From Tyto alba (Eukaryota; Chordata; Aves; Strigiformes; Tytonidae): DNA of 64,000 nt. The notes beneath the pieces are model-generated. The model was not told where the DNA came from, did no database searches, and saw nothing but the letters and a program-made list of their open reading frames with translations. The stretch lies in NCBI RefSeq assembly GCF_018691265.1, contig NW_024881300.1, positions 1,445,046 through 1,509,045 of the forward strand, given 5' to 3'. Made by a program: the position numbers and the translations under genes. This document shows positions 1 through 9,110 of this stretch, piece after piece; position 1 is the stretch's first letter; each line of letters opens with the position of its first letter.

Positions 1-2893
1 GGAGCAGAGACAGCTACAGACCCCATCCCACTGGCCCACTGCTTGCCCCAGCCCCCCCAAACAGGGCTCCCCTGGGGCTGCTGGAGCAACACCCCTGGAG
101 AACAGCCTGCTCCGTGCAGGGGCAAGGGCTCTCAGAGCTGAGATGTGGGGTGAGCACGGAAGCAGTGCTCAGAACGCATCCTCAGGGACCCCCCGAGCTG
201 CCTTTCCCACGGGGTGACTCCCAGAGCTGCCGCCCTCGGCCCAAACCTACCAAACCCCCATCAGCACAAAGCTTTGCGGATTATTCCCCCCTGCCTGGCT
301 GGGTTTCCATCCTCCTCTCCTCGCTGCAGCTTGGGGGAAGGAGTCGGTGCCGCTTGGGGCTGCTCAGCTCTACCGCACCCCCAGCACCTTGTTCTGGGGT
401 AGCGGGACAGCTCGGGGGTGTCCAGAGTCACCAGGGAGTTGAAAGTCATCCCGGTGCTGGCTCCCGAGGCCCATGCACTGTTTTCCTGAACTTTAAACCC
501 TCCGCACAGGCTGAACAAGGACTCTGAAATGGCTCAGCGCCGAGCGGAACTGTACCCTGTGGGAATTCAGTGCAAATAGCGCGTACCGTAAACACCGCAT
601 GGTTTTAAACAAGTTCACAGTCTGACGTGTGTGACCCGGGCTCCATTGATGGAGGGCGACCATCACCGGGGCGTTTGGTCTGCCTCTGGGAGCTTCAGTG
701 GGGTTCCCAGCAGGGGTGGGACACCCATCCCAATGCCACCCCGATATGTGTGCCCGTGCCGGGGGCAGACACCATGGAGAGCATTCCCAGGCGGTGTGCA
801 GGAGCCAAGAGCTGGCTCCTGGTGCCAGCGCTGATGCCGAGGGTGAGGACGAGATGTGAAGGGACTGCAGAGGACAGTGGCTGTGAGCCGGGTGGGATGG
901 GAGCTCTGGGTGATGAACCCCACGGTCCCAGTGGGTCTGAGGACAGGCCCCAGATGCACGTGGCTTGCTACATGTCCCATGTAAGGTGCTTTCCCCAAGG
1001 ACACCAAGAGCTGCTTCAGGATTTAAAGCCCCTATAGGTGCCTGCCCTGCACTGCTCTGGGACCCAGAACACGGCTCTGCTGCGTGGCTGTGGGATTCCA
1101 CAAGCACAGCGGGGTGGGAGCCACATTGCCCGCTGTGGGGGGCTGAAGGATGCAGGCGAGGAGCATCTTTGACCTGAGAAGGTTGTTCCTCATTTCCCCT
1201 GGTCCCCACTAGCCTCAGGTGTCTCTGCACCCTGGGGTCTATGGGTGCAGGTGTTTTGGGGAGCCTCAGTGCTGTCCCTGCCACGGGGTGTGAGGGCAAC
1301 CTGTCCTGGAGATGTTCACACCCCCCCCCATCCCACCCACCATGGCCCTGGTGCCCACAGTGTGGCAGGGGTATGGCCAAGGGGGGTGCAGGGGTATGAC
1401 TGCACCCTCCGAAAGCCTCATCCCACGAGAGAGGGGAAGGAGGTGTAGCAGATGCCTCCCTCAACGTGCTTCACAGCTCCCCCACCTCTGTGACATCTCC
1501 CCAGGGATACAGGGAGGGTCTAATCCTGCCTTCAAAACACCCGGTTAGGGATCAGGCGTAGGAGATCCCAGTCAAGGAGTGCGTAGAGAGGACCTCCCTG
1601 TCCAGCAAGATGAGAGGGACCACGAGCTGCTCTGGTGGCTCCTGAGGGTGCACAGCCAGCACCCCCGCCCCCCGGCATGCAGCCCTGAGCTCTGCCTCCC
1701 CTTCCAGAGGACATTAGGTAATTATTAAGGGAGATCCTGTGGGGGCAGAGGGGTTATCGGCGGTCCCAAGGGCACTGGGGGGTTCTGGGATGCCTGGCCT
1801 AGGGGGATGGGCTACGCATGGATGCCGAGTGGCACGTGGGACAGACGGACCCGGCTGGACGCAGGACAGGGGCTGAGGCCGGTACCGGGGGCCCAGGGAG
1901 ATGCTTTGACCATAACACATCCCTTCCTGGGAAGAGGCATCTGGTGACAGCCACCTGGGTCTCCTGGCCACCAGCATGGCCAAGCAGGACCAGCCCCAGG
2001 ACACCGAGGCTCCAGACACCGTCCCCTGCTCTCTGATGCCTCTGGGAAGGGAGTTTGTGGGGTCAGCCCTCAGCCTTGCAGCTGGGCTGTTCTGCTTTTT
2101 CTCTTCTCTTTTTAAAGGGGAAACTTGGCTTGATCCAAGAAAAAGGAGAAAACCCCCAATTCCACTCATCAGAGATTTCATGGCAAAACCCTATCTCGAG
2201 TCCCCGGTGATGGCACAGGGGCAAAGGAAGGCAGAGCCATGCAGGACGGGGTTGGTGGCTGCTCCCACCTCCCCGAGGTGATGCCCCAACCTCTCCTTTC
2301 ACCTCCCTGAGCTCCTCTGCCAAAGGCTCGCTCTCCTCCACGCCATCCCCCAGGCAGGGTGAGCATTTTGGGGGGGGGGGGGGGATGATGTGAGCGGGAC
2401 GCCCTTCTGCACCATCAGCAGATGACTTAACCGTTGCCAGGGAGCGGCAGAAGACATGGGATGAGGTGAGTTTTGGGCAACCAAGGGGTGGTGAATGCTG
2501 GCCTGCCTCCCTGGTGGCAGCAGCCGTGGGAAGCAGCAGATGAGGGAGTGCTGCAGCCCCCATCCCTCTGCCAGCAGAGCGCCCTCAGAACTGAGCAAAC
2601 ACCAAAAGATATTAAAGCCCCATTTGCTTTCTGGGGTGCCCAGCCTGTCCCCTCAGCTCCAGACAGCTGTGGCTGGCCATGGCCAGCCCTGCATCCCTAC
2701 CCGGGTGGATGGAAGGGGACCTGGGAGCTGTGTCACTCCCCCCTTGGTGGCTCCAGCTCCATGCCACCGCAGCCAAGAGCCACAGGCCTGCCAGCAGCAC
2801 AGCACCCCAACCTCACCACCGGCGCTGGGGGCTGCGCTGCACCCGGGCTGCCCACCCATACCTCGCGGGGTGCCCACGCTGGCGTGACCTTAC
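1..2893 (-). other. LCAT intron 1 (start) or flank; no exon seen
   Basis: This stretch follows the LCAT exon 1 donor on the minus strand. I looked in all frames for the conserved exon 2 peptide (VPGCLGNQLEAKL-like, followed by the DNW/MCYRK region) and did not find it. There is no minus-strand AATAAA. A G-run sits at about 2370-2383. Overlapping open frames on both strands are compositional. Nothing else is supportable. Confidence 0.6.
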
Positions 2894-3041
2894 CGAGTAC
2901 CACGGGCGGCGTGCTGTTGGTTGGGGGAGCTTCTGGGGTGGTGGTGGGTGGAAAAAGGACATTGAAGAGCCAGAACTGGGACGTGGGCTGAAGGAGCAGC
3001 GACAGCGTCAGCAACACAACCCCGGCGCGGCTGGTCCCCAT
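2894..3041 (-). CDS. LCAT: LCAT, first coding exon only (partial gene)
   Basis: Lecithin-cholesterol acyltransferase is a secreted plasma enzyme that moves a fatty acyl chain from phosphatidylcholine to cholesterol on HDL, with apoA-I as activator. This exon encodes 49 residues plus one base of the next codon. Residues 1-22 are a hydrophobic signal peptide ending LLLQPTSQ. The mature protein would start FWLFNVLFPPTTTPEAPPTN, close to the mature N-terminus of mammalian LCAT (FWLLNVLFPP...). The N-S-T sequon at residues 42-44 falls at mature position 20, where mammalian LCAT carries an N-glycan. The exon ends at the donor CTCG|GTAAGG, a phase 1 intron, which fits the Val codon that follows in LCAT. 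The ATG at 3041 is the only ATG-initiated start. The catalytic Ser-Asp-His exons are not in the window, so intron 1 runs past its left edge. Identification rests on remembered family sequence and is strong. Confidence 0.93.
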
Positions 3042-3085
3042 GGCAAGCTCGGCCAGGATCCTCCGGACGAATCCAAGCAAAACAG

Positions 3086-3094
3086 CCTTTTATA
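3086..3094 (-). promoter_or_regulatory. LCAT: TATA box of LCAT
   Basis: On the minus strand the bases read TATAAAAGG, 45-53 bp upstream of the LCAT ATG at 3041. Initiation about 30 bp downstream would leave a 5' UTR of only about 20 nt. A TATA-driven, very short leader is plausible for a secreted liver-type gene. The start site is inferred. Confidence 0.7.
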
Positions 3095-3099
3095 TTTTT

Positions 3100-4120
3100 T
3101 ACGCAGGTCCAGCCAAGAGGCACCCGGGCTGCAGGGGAGGGGAGAGCTGCAAGGGGCTGGCCGTGATGGGGAGGAGGGACGGGGAGGGCCGAAGGACTAG
3201 CCTTGCGGACATGCCATGCCCTGCCAAGGCAGTCCAACGGTGCCCAGGGGCTCTTCGTGCCCTGAGATCCCCTGTTCGGGGCTGCCAGGGGAGCGGGCAC
3301 ATAAATTTAGCAATTTCCCAATGCCTTGGCATCTCTCCACTGCGTGCTGGGTTGCGGTTGCCATGTACTTCCCCCCAGCACGGTGCTCCTGGAGTAACCC
3401 CATGGGGCTGCCCGCTCCCTGCCTGGCCTAATGCACCTCTCCACTCCTCCTGCCCTCAGTAAGGGGGGCTGGCACTGCCAGTGTGGCCAGGTGGACCCCA
3501 AACCTCAGGGAGGCATCGGGGCAGCCCCCCGTGCCACGTGGCAGCAGCACGTCCCCCCAGTGCCACCCCAGGTGCTGTCCCTGCCCTGTGCCCCCCATGC
3601 CCAGGCTGCCCCACGCAGCACCCCCCAGCAAGCGCTTGGCCCCGGGACCCCACAGCTCCCACCTGCTGTGGTCCATGTGGGTGCTCCCCTGGCACCAACC
3701 CCACAGCTGGGGGAACCCCCCTGCAGCCCCCCCATCCTGCGTGGGCAGGGCTCCGGGTGGTCCTGTCTGCACCAGTGACTGGGGACCCTCCGGGACTGGG
3801 AGGCACCCAGGGGAAGGCAGGGTGACCCGGGTGCCTGGAGGGACATGGGGTGGAAGGGACTAGGCTGCAGGGGGGGTGAAGAAGAGGTGAACCATGATGC
3901 TAGAGCAGAACCCAACTGCTCATGGGCTTGCTCCAGCCTTCCCAGTATGATCCAGCCTTCCCAGTTTGCTCCGCTGGGGCAATGGGGCAGCATCCCCCAT
4001 GCTGAGCAACGGGATGTTGCAGGGGGAGTTCAAGCTCACCTGGAGTGTGGCCTTTCGATCGTTCTGCCTGCAAATACTTCCTACCCAACATCTTTTCTGG
4101 AGATGAGCTCTGGGGTGGAA
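3100..4120. other. GC-rich LCAT upstream flank, no gene seen
   Basis: This is intergenic DNA upstream of the LCAT promoter. Many overlapping open frames on both strands reflect GC-rich composition. None has a recognisable domain, a splice-site framework or a codon pattern that separates it from the others. Confidence 0.5.
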
Positions 4121-4590
4121 AGCTGCTGCCTCCCACCTCCTCTTGCTCTGTGGGGAAGGGAGAAAGGCACACGGCCTTTCCAGGGAGGCTTTGCTCCCAG
4201 CTTGGCCAGGACAGGGGTAAAGAGCTCCAGCAGAGTGGGCTGGCTTCAGAAAATTCATACTCTCCTATTGAAGGGACGATGTCTTCTTCTTCCCAGGGAA
4301 GAGAGTGTTGGTTTGGGTCTGCATGGAGCTGGGGGGCACTGGTGGGTGGGCTGGGCTGGCAGGGTGGGTTCCACACGGAGCAGAACTGGGGAGGAAGGGC
4401 AAGACAAAAAGGAGGGTGGCCCTGAGGAGCCCACCTGAGCCCGTGGCCCCCTTCCCAGGGCGCAGTGGCTTCGCAAACCAACCTCCTCGCAGCCGCCCCG
4501 CTCCTACCGAGTGCCCGGCCTTCCCGAGCGCCCGGAGAAAAGCTGGGGGTCGAGCTGAGGTCGCTGCGGCCACGACATGATGCTCACGGC
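4121..4590. repeat. Diverged duplicate of the tRNA-His flank (copy 1)
   Basis: This block is collinear with 6862-7330. Shared anchors include an identical 23-mer (starting AGCTGCTGCCTCCC) at 4121 and 6862. A later stretch also matches: CCCTGAGGAGC, then a GCAAAC(C/T)AAC segment, CTCGCAG, a GCCCGGCCTT core and a GGGGAAAA/GGAGAAAA end. The offset stays at 2.74-2.76 kb throughout, so the copies arose as one block. Copy 1 ends in a ruined tRNA-His. Confidence 0.65.
4545..4588 (-). pseudogene. tRNA-His pseudogene relic
   Basis: The plus strand carries GAGGTCGCTGCGGCCACGAC. This differs at two positions from the anticodon/variable/T-stem region of the intact tRNA-His at 7289-7360 (GAGGTTGCTGCGGCCACAAC). 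The anticodon core is recognisable, but the T-loop has decayed, the D-arm is barely traceable and the acceptor stem is missing. It sits at the expected place inside the duplicated flank, which supports descent from a tRNA-His copy. It is almost certainly not expressed as tRNA. Confidence 0.6.
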
Positions 4591-4784
4591 CGCCGAGCGG
4601 GGGGTCCTGGGCTGACCGACTCTTATTTTTGAGGCTGCTGGGGTTGACCCCCAGAGCCCTCGCCGGGCTCCCCGCCTCCTCCGCTCCGTCCCTCTGGCTT
4701 TGGGCTTGGCCCCAGGGGGGGACGAACCCGCTGCCCGCGCCTCAGCTTCCCTGCGTGCTCCCCCGTGTCCCCCCCACTCCACGG

Positions 4785-4833
4785 CAGGGGTGCTGGCAGG
4801 GGTGCTGGCAGGGGTGCCGGGGCAGGGGTGCTC
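4785..4833 (+). repeat. 12-bp minisatellite
   Basis: About four imperfect tandem copies of a GGCAGGGGTGCT-like unit. A pure C-run follows at about 4890-4907, just upstream of the tRNA-Lys. Confidence 0.8.
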
Positions 4834-4964
4834 CTCCTGGGAGGACAGCCTCCACGGGGGGGTCCTGGCGGGAATGTCCCCCCGCCACTCCCCCCCCCCC
4901 CCCCCCCGGCGACAAGGGGTGCTCGGCGCCCGTCCTGGCCGTCCCCCAGCCCCCCCAAATGTGA

Positions 4965-5037
4965 GCCTGGATAGCTCAGCTGGGAGAGCATCAGACTTTT
5001 AATCTGAGGGTCCAGGGTTCAAGCCCCTGTTCAGGCG
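4965..5037 (+). tRNA. tRNA-Lys (anticodon UUU)
   Basis: A 73-nt gene decoding AAA/AAG lysine codons. The acceptor arms GCCTGGA and TTCAGGC pair fully, with one G-U. The A box (TAGCTCAGCTGG) and B box (GGTTCAAGCCC) of the internal Pol III promoter are intact. The anticodon loop reads ACTTTTAAT with anticodon TTT, and the anticodon stem CAGAC/GTCTG-type pairing is preserved (TCAGA/TCTGA). There is no intron, and CCA is not encoded, as expected in a eukaryote. No oligo-T of four or more follows until about 5221; only a broken TTTAT at 5043-5047 lies nearby. Base sequence and pairing look functional. Confidence 0.96.
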
Positions 5038-5237
5038 GAGGATTTATCCTTTAGGAGCCCCTGGGAAGGATCAGCACCATATCCCGCTGGGATGAGTCCC
5101 TCCTGGGACAGCGGAGATGGGGACGAAGCAGGACGCTGTGTCTCCCCTGCTCCTTTGCTCACTGAAAGGTGTGCATGTGCCCAAACCGTCTTCAAAGGCG
5201 GGGTTCCTGCTGACACCTGCTTTTTCTGCGCCACAAC

Positions 5238-5561
5238 CACGAAGGTGATGAAGGGACTGGAGGAAAGCCGGGCTCTTCTCAGCAGTGCCCAGTGCCAGGG
5301 GTAGAGGCAACGGGCACAAACTGGAACACAGGAGGCTCTGCCTGAACATAAGGAAATGTTTTTTTTTTTTTTCACTGTGAGGGTGACTGTGCGCAGGCAC
5401 AGGCTGCTCAGGGAAGTTGTGGTGTCTCGGTCCTCAGAGGTATTTGAAAGCTGTCTGGCCACAATCCTGGGCAACCGGCTCTGGGTGGCCCTGCTGGAGC
5501 AGGGGGTCGGACCAGATGACCTCCAGAGGTGTCTCCAACTTCAACCATCCTGTGATTCTGT
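5238..5561 (+). mobile_element. CR1 LINE, 3' end
   Basis: This matches the avian CR1 3' region from memory. Anchors in order are AGAGGCAACGGGCACAAACT-like, GGAACACAGGAGGCTCTGCC, ACTGTGAGGGTGACTG, CACAGGCTGCTCAGG, GCAGGGGGTCGGACCAGATG and CTCCAGAGGTGTCTCCAACT, ending in the CR1-type tail TGTGATTCTG. The copy is 5'-truncated, has internal deletions and carries a T-run at 5357-5370. It is non-autonomous and inactive. Confidence 0.9.
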
Positions 5562-6861
5562 TGCCCGTCAGCCCAAACCCACTCCAACCAAAGCAGAGCC
5601 CTGCATCATTTTAAGGGAGGACGGTTCATGTGAGAGCAGAGGCTGCAGCCACCCATGGGGTCACCACACTGCTCCAGCCGAGCCCTGAATTGCACTGTAC
5701 ACATATATATACACTTCAGATTATTTTGGAAAAACAGAAGCTCTTCTAAGAGGAAGTTGAGTAATTTTGGATGAAAAATATCCCGCTTGGGAGTTTGACA
5801 TTTTTCAACCTGAACATACCTCAGTTACTCAAGCACAGTACATTATTCTTCAGACATGCTTAATGGACTTATACCTCAAACTGACTTTCGGGGTGGGGGG
5901 TCGAAAAGAGGGATGGAGGAATTATGCATTTCCTTGTGTTTCTGTTTCTCAGCTGTGTAAAAGTGGGACAGGTACTTCTGCTGCTAAAGGAAAACTTCTC
6001 TAGATGTTCGTCTTCTCTTCCTCTGTATTATCTTTAGAAGGGAAAATGCTTTTTGAGCTTTCTCTGAGTAAGGAAATATGTGTTTCCAATAAAAGAGTAA
6101 ATGAAGATTGCAGGACTGTGAGGTTATGCAAGTGGTGCCCTCCAAACTGCAAATCCTTCAAGTAAATGCATAATAAATTTTTCTCTCAGTTTCTTGCTGT
6201 GGATAAGGTATGAAAGAGAAATATTTTCTTTTGTGCAGCAAAAAGTCCTCCCGCTCCACTTTCAAAGCACAAGCCCTGGGGACGCCTGAGTCAAACTCCC
6301 GAGAGCTGGCAGCCCTCTGCTACCTTTGGTTACCCCCACAGTGGTGAATAAATTGAGACCTGTTTCTTGGGCAGTGTCTTCTTCACCAGCTGAGCCCCGA
6401 GTGCGACCTGCGTGATATCTTAAGCAGCTTGTAGTTTCTTTTTTGAAAGCTGCCGTCCAGAGCGAGTGCTGCGCAGCCGTCGGGAGAGGGCACCAGGACC
6501 AAGCAAACAGGGCGTCTCCGTGGTCTGAAGGCTCCTGAAGAGTAAAGGCGAGGGTTTAAAAGGCTTCCTCAAGCGGCAGCACCTCCCGGTGCACCCCAGA
6601 GATCTCCACCTGCCTCCCGGGACCCACGAGACCTCTGGTTCCCAGACCCACAGGGTTGTCCCTCAGCTCTGGGTGGGTTTCGCCTCTGCCGTGAAAGCGT
6701 CCCTGGAGGTCCTGCAGCCAAAATCCCCTTCTCCAGGAGCTGGGGGTGCTGGCAGCAGGGCTTTTCATCCGGTTGATCTTCCTTCTTCTTCAGGTGGTCG
6801 CTGTGGCAGATCCTTCCTACCCTGGAGGGCTGGAGGGGGGAGCTGAGCCCCCGCGGCTGCG
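5562..6861. other. Intergenic, AT-richer in part; no gene seen
   Basis: Bases 5690-6250 are clearly AT-richer than the surroundings and hold short frames only. The remainder is GC-rich and leads into the second copy of the duplicated tRNA-His flank. No conserved element is recognised. Confidence 0.5.
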
Positions 6862-7330
6862 AGCTGCTGCCTCCCACCTCCTCTCACCCTGCAGGGCAAC
6901 CGCAGTGTCTACCGGTCCTCTTTTTGCAAAACTGGGAGGAACGGTGAGGGAAAAGTGGAAAGCTGGGTGATTTCTTATAATTTCTTGAGCTTTGCCTGGA
7001 AAATGGAGAAGCTGGGTTGTTTGCCCAGAAGTATCACTGCAACACACCCCCACACCCCCGGAGATTCCCTGCGCAGTGACCGTAGGTTGGGAAATCATTG
7101 CAGGCTGGAGTCCAGGCACCCTGAGGAGCAGAGAGAGAGCATCAGAGCTGGTGCCCCCCCTCCTAGGGCACCTTTGCAAACTAACCCCATCTCACAGATG
7201 CCTCCCTCGCAGCTGCAGCCCGGCCTTTCTGAGTGCCTGGGGAAAAAAAAAAAAAAAAAAAAAAAACAACAAAAAAACAAAAAACCATTGCTGTGACTCG
7301 GATTCGAACCGAGGTTGCTGCGGCCACAAC
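6862..7330. repeat. Duplicate of the tRNA-His flank (copy 2, intact tRNA)
   Basis: Partner of 4121-4590, as described there. This copy ends in the functional tRNA-His and has gained an A-rich tract at 7242-7284 that supplies the Pol III terminator on the minus strand. Confidence 0.65.
7279..7284 (-). terminator. Pol III oligo-T terminator of tRNA-His
   Basis: The minus strand reads TTTTTT immediately downstream of the tRNA-His, followed by more long T-runs that are part of the A-rich tract 7242-7284 on the plus strand. Confidence 0.8.
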
Positions 7331-7360
7331 GCAGAGTACTGACCACTATACGATCACAGC
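7289..7360 (-). tRNA. tRNA-His (anticodon GUG)
   Basis: A 72-nt gene including the discriminator A at 7289. On the minus strand the acceptor arms GCTGTGA and TCACAGC pair perfectly. The anticodon loop reads CGTTGTGGC with anticodon GTG. The T-loop/B box is GGTTCGAATCC and the D-arm contains TATAGTGGTC. The 5' G-1 required by histidyl-tRNA synthetase is not encoded as a paired extra base and would be added post-transcriptionally, as usual in eukaryotes. A run of six T follows four bases after the 3' end. Confidence 0.97.
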
Positions 7361-8139
7361 AGAAGTCCTGCCACACGCCGGGACCGCGGGGAGCAGAGCG
7401 CCTGCACCGTCCCCTCCCCTGGCACCGGGCACAAAACTCCCACTATTTGATTCAGGAGGCTACGAATGGACTTGGATGCTGCTGCTCGGAGACACAGCGG
7501 TCTGGAGGCTGGGTCCTAAAACGCTGGCAGGGCTGGGATGGCACTTGGGGGGGGGGCTAACGTGGCCGCAAAGGACGATGCTGTCAAGGGGGATATCATG
7601 CCACGGGGGCATCACGCAGGGAAGGCATCATGCTACAATAAAGCAAATTTAGCCTTATAAAAGTTTCAGCTAAGTCTAAGCTATAATAAAGTAACTATAG
7701 CATTGTAAGTGCGTGATCCAAGAGGTTTGTGGCAATTCAGTTTAAAACACAACAAACGGCACGAGGGTGTTCATGGGGAGCTGAGTGGTGCTGTGGGAGG
7801 TCCAGGTAACCTGGGATGTCCCCAGGGCCCCTCATCCAATATCCAACATCCCCCAGGGTCACACTCCACCTCCCCGCCTGGCCATGGGCCCTCCAGATAA
7901 ATCCTTCCCTGGCAGCATCGCTCAGACACGGGGAAGCCCAGGGCAGGCGGTGGGGTTGGGCTGAGGCTCTTGATTGACCTCAACCTTGTGGGGCTCCTCA
8001 GTTTGGGGTCTCTGCCCTCCAAGCCTGTATGTCCAGGGTTTGTGCTGGCACCGGGGTCTGCCTTTCAGCCCTTGGTTTTCACCCAAACCCACCACTCCAA
8101 CTGCTTCTGTGACACTTAATCCTCCCCAGTCCCATTTTT
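7361..8139. other. Intergenic, no gene seen
   Basis: Mixed composition. A patch at 7628-7770 is AT-rich, with two near-copies of an ATAAAG..A motif (ACAATAAAGCAAA and ATAATAAAGTAAC), possibly a repeat remnant. I cannot assign it. Confidence 0.4.
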
Positions 8140-8180
8140 GCCCTCTGGTAGCTCAGTTGATGGAGTGTGTTGGTCAGCGC
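8140..8180 (+). pseudogene. Possible tRNA-like relic (A box only)
   Basis: The plus strand reads GCCCTCTGGTAGCTCAGTTG followed by ATGGAGTG, which resembles the 5' half of a tRNA-Lys including a good A box (TAGCTCAGTTGATGG). There is no matching anticodon arm, no clear B box and no 3' acceptor half. It could be a tRNA fragment, a tRNA-derived SINE head or chance. Confidence 0.3.
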
Positions 8181-9110
8181 TTTCCTCCACTAGGCTTTTT
8201 GTTCCTGCCTGGTTTGGAGAGGAAACTTTATTTTCTGTCCTTTTAGCCTCTTTTTGACTGGGTCTGTGCCACAGACACATGAGCGGGTAGTACAAGATGG
8301 CCTGGGTTGAAATTGGCCAAGAGAGATGGGTCCAGTGCCAGTCTGATCCCCTCTTCCTTCACTCTCCACGGGGGCTTTCTCCTCCCTTGGGCTCGCCGAG
8401 GTGGCCTCACCCTGGTGAGGATGGGGAGGGCCAGGAGTTTGCTCTCCCGCAGCTGTCCTGCCCCTGCCATTCTTTCCCCTGTTGAGGGGTGTTGAGGCTC
8501 CTGAAACACCCCAGATGCCCAAACAGGGACATCAAAATGTGCCCTGAGTCAGGATCACCCTGTGTCCCCCCTCTGTCGAGGTGGAGGACATGGCTGAGGG
8601 TCCTGTGTTCTTCATCCGTATATTAAACCACAACCTTTTTATTCATTATTGAGGAAAGAATATCCTCTCTATGTTCCCCCCAATTTTATGCCTTCAAAAG
8701 GGTGCTTTGGTGACTCCAGAGCTGCTTTTGCTGTTTCTGGCCCCAGAACAGGTTGGGCTCAGTGCTGGTGGAGAGAGAAGGACTCAGTGGGGGTGAGACC
8801 TCCCTGATCCACGTCCCGGGAAGCCCGTGGTCCCCTGGGTACCTCCCCACCCCTCCACATGCCGCAGGATAGGGAGTGGGTGAGCCTTGATGCCCCCAAG
8901 CCCTGCCCGGACCCCGGGGCCCCCATGTGCCCATCGGGTTCCTCACCCCACTCCATGGGCCCCGTGCTGAGTCCCAGAGCCCCTGTGGGCATCTCAGCTC
9001 AGCCTGGAGCCCCCAGAGCCACGTGTCCTACAGACACGCACACGGCACTGAGAGCTCATCCTGGCTCCATACATCGGCTCAGAAAAGGGAGCGCAACCAT
9101 CCAGAAGAGA
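8181..9110. other. Intergenic, no gene seen
   Basis: No ORF with a recognisable domain and no repeat that I can name. An AT-rich patch lies at about 8610-8690. Confidence 0.4.

Noticed and set aside
2733..3080. Upstream extension of LCAT with an earlier start at 3080
   Set aside because: The codon there is TTG, between the TATA box and the expected initiation site. The ATG at 3041 gives a proper signal peptide directly.
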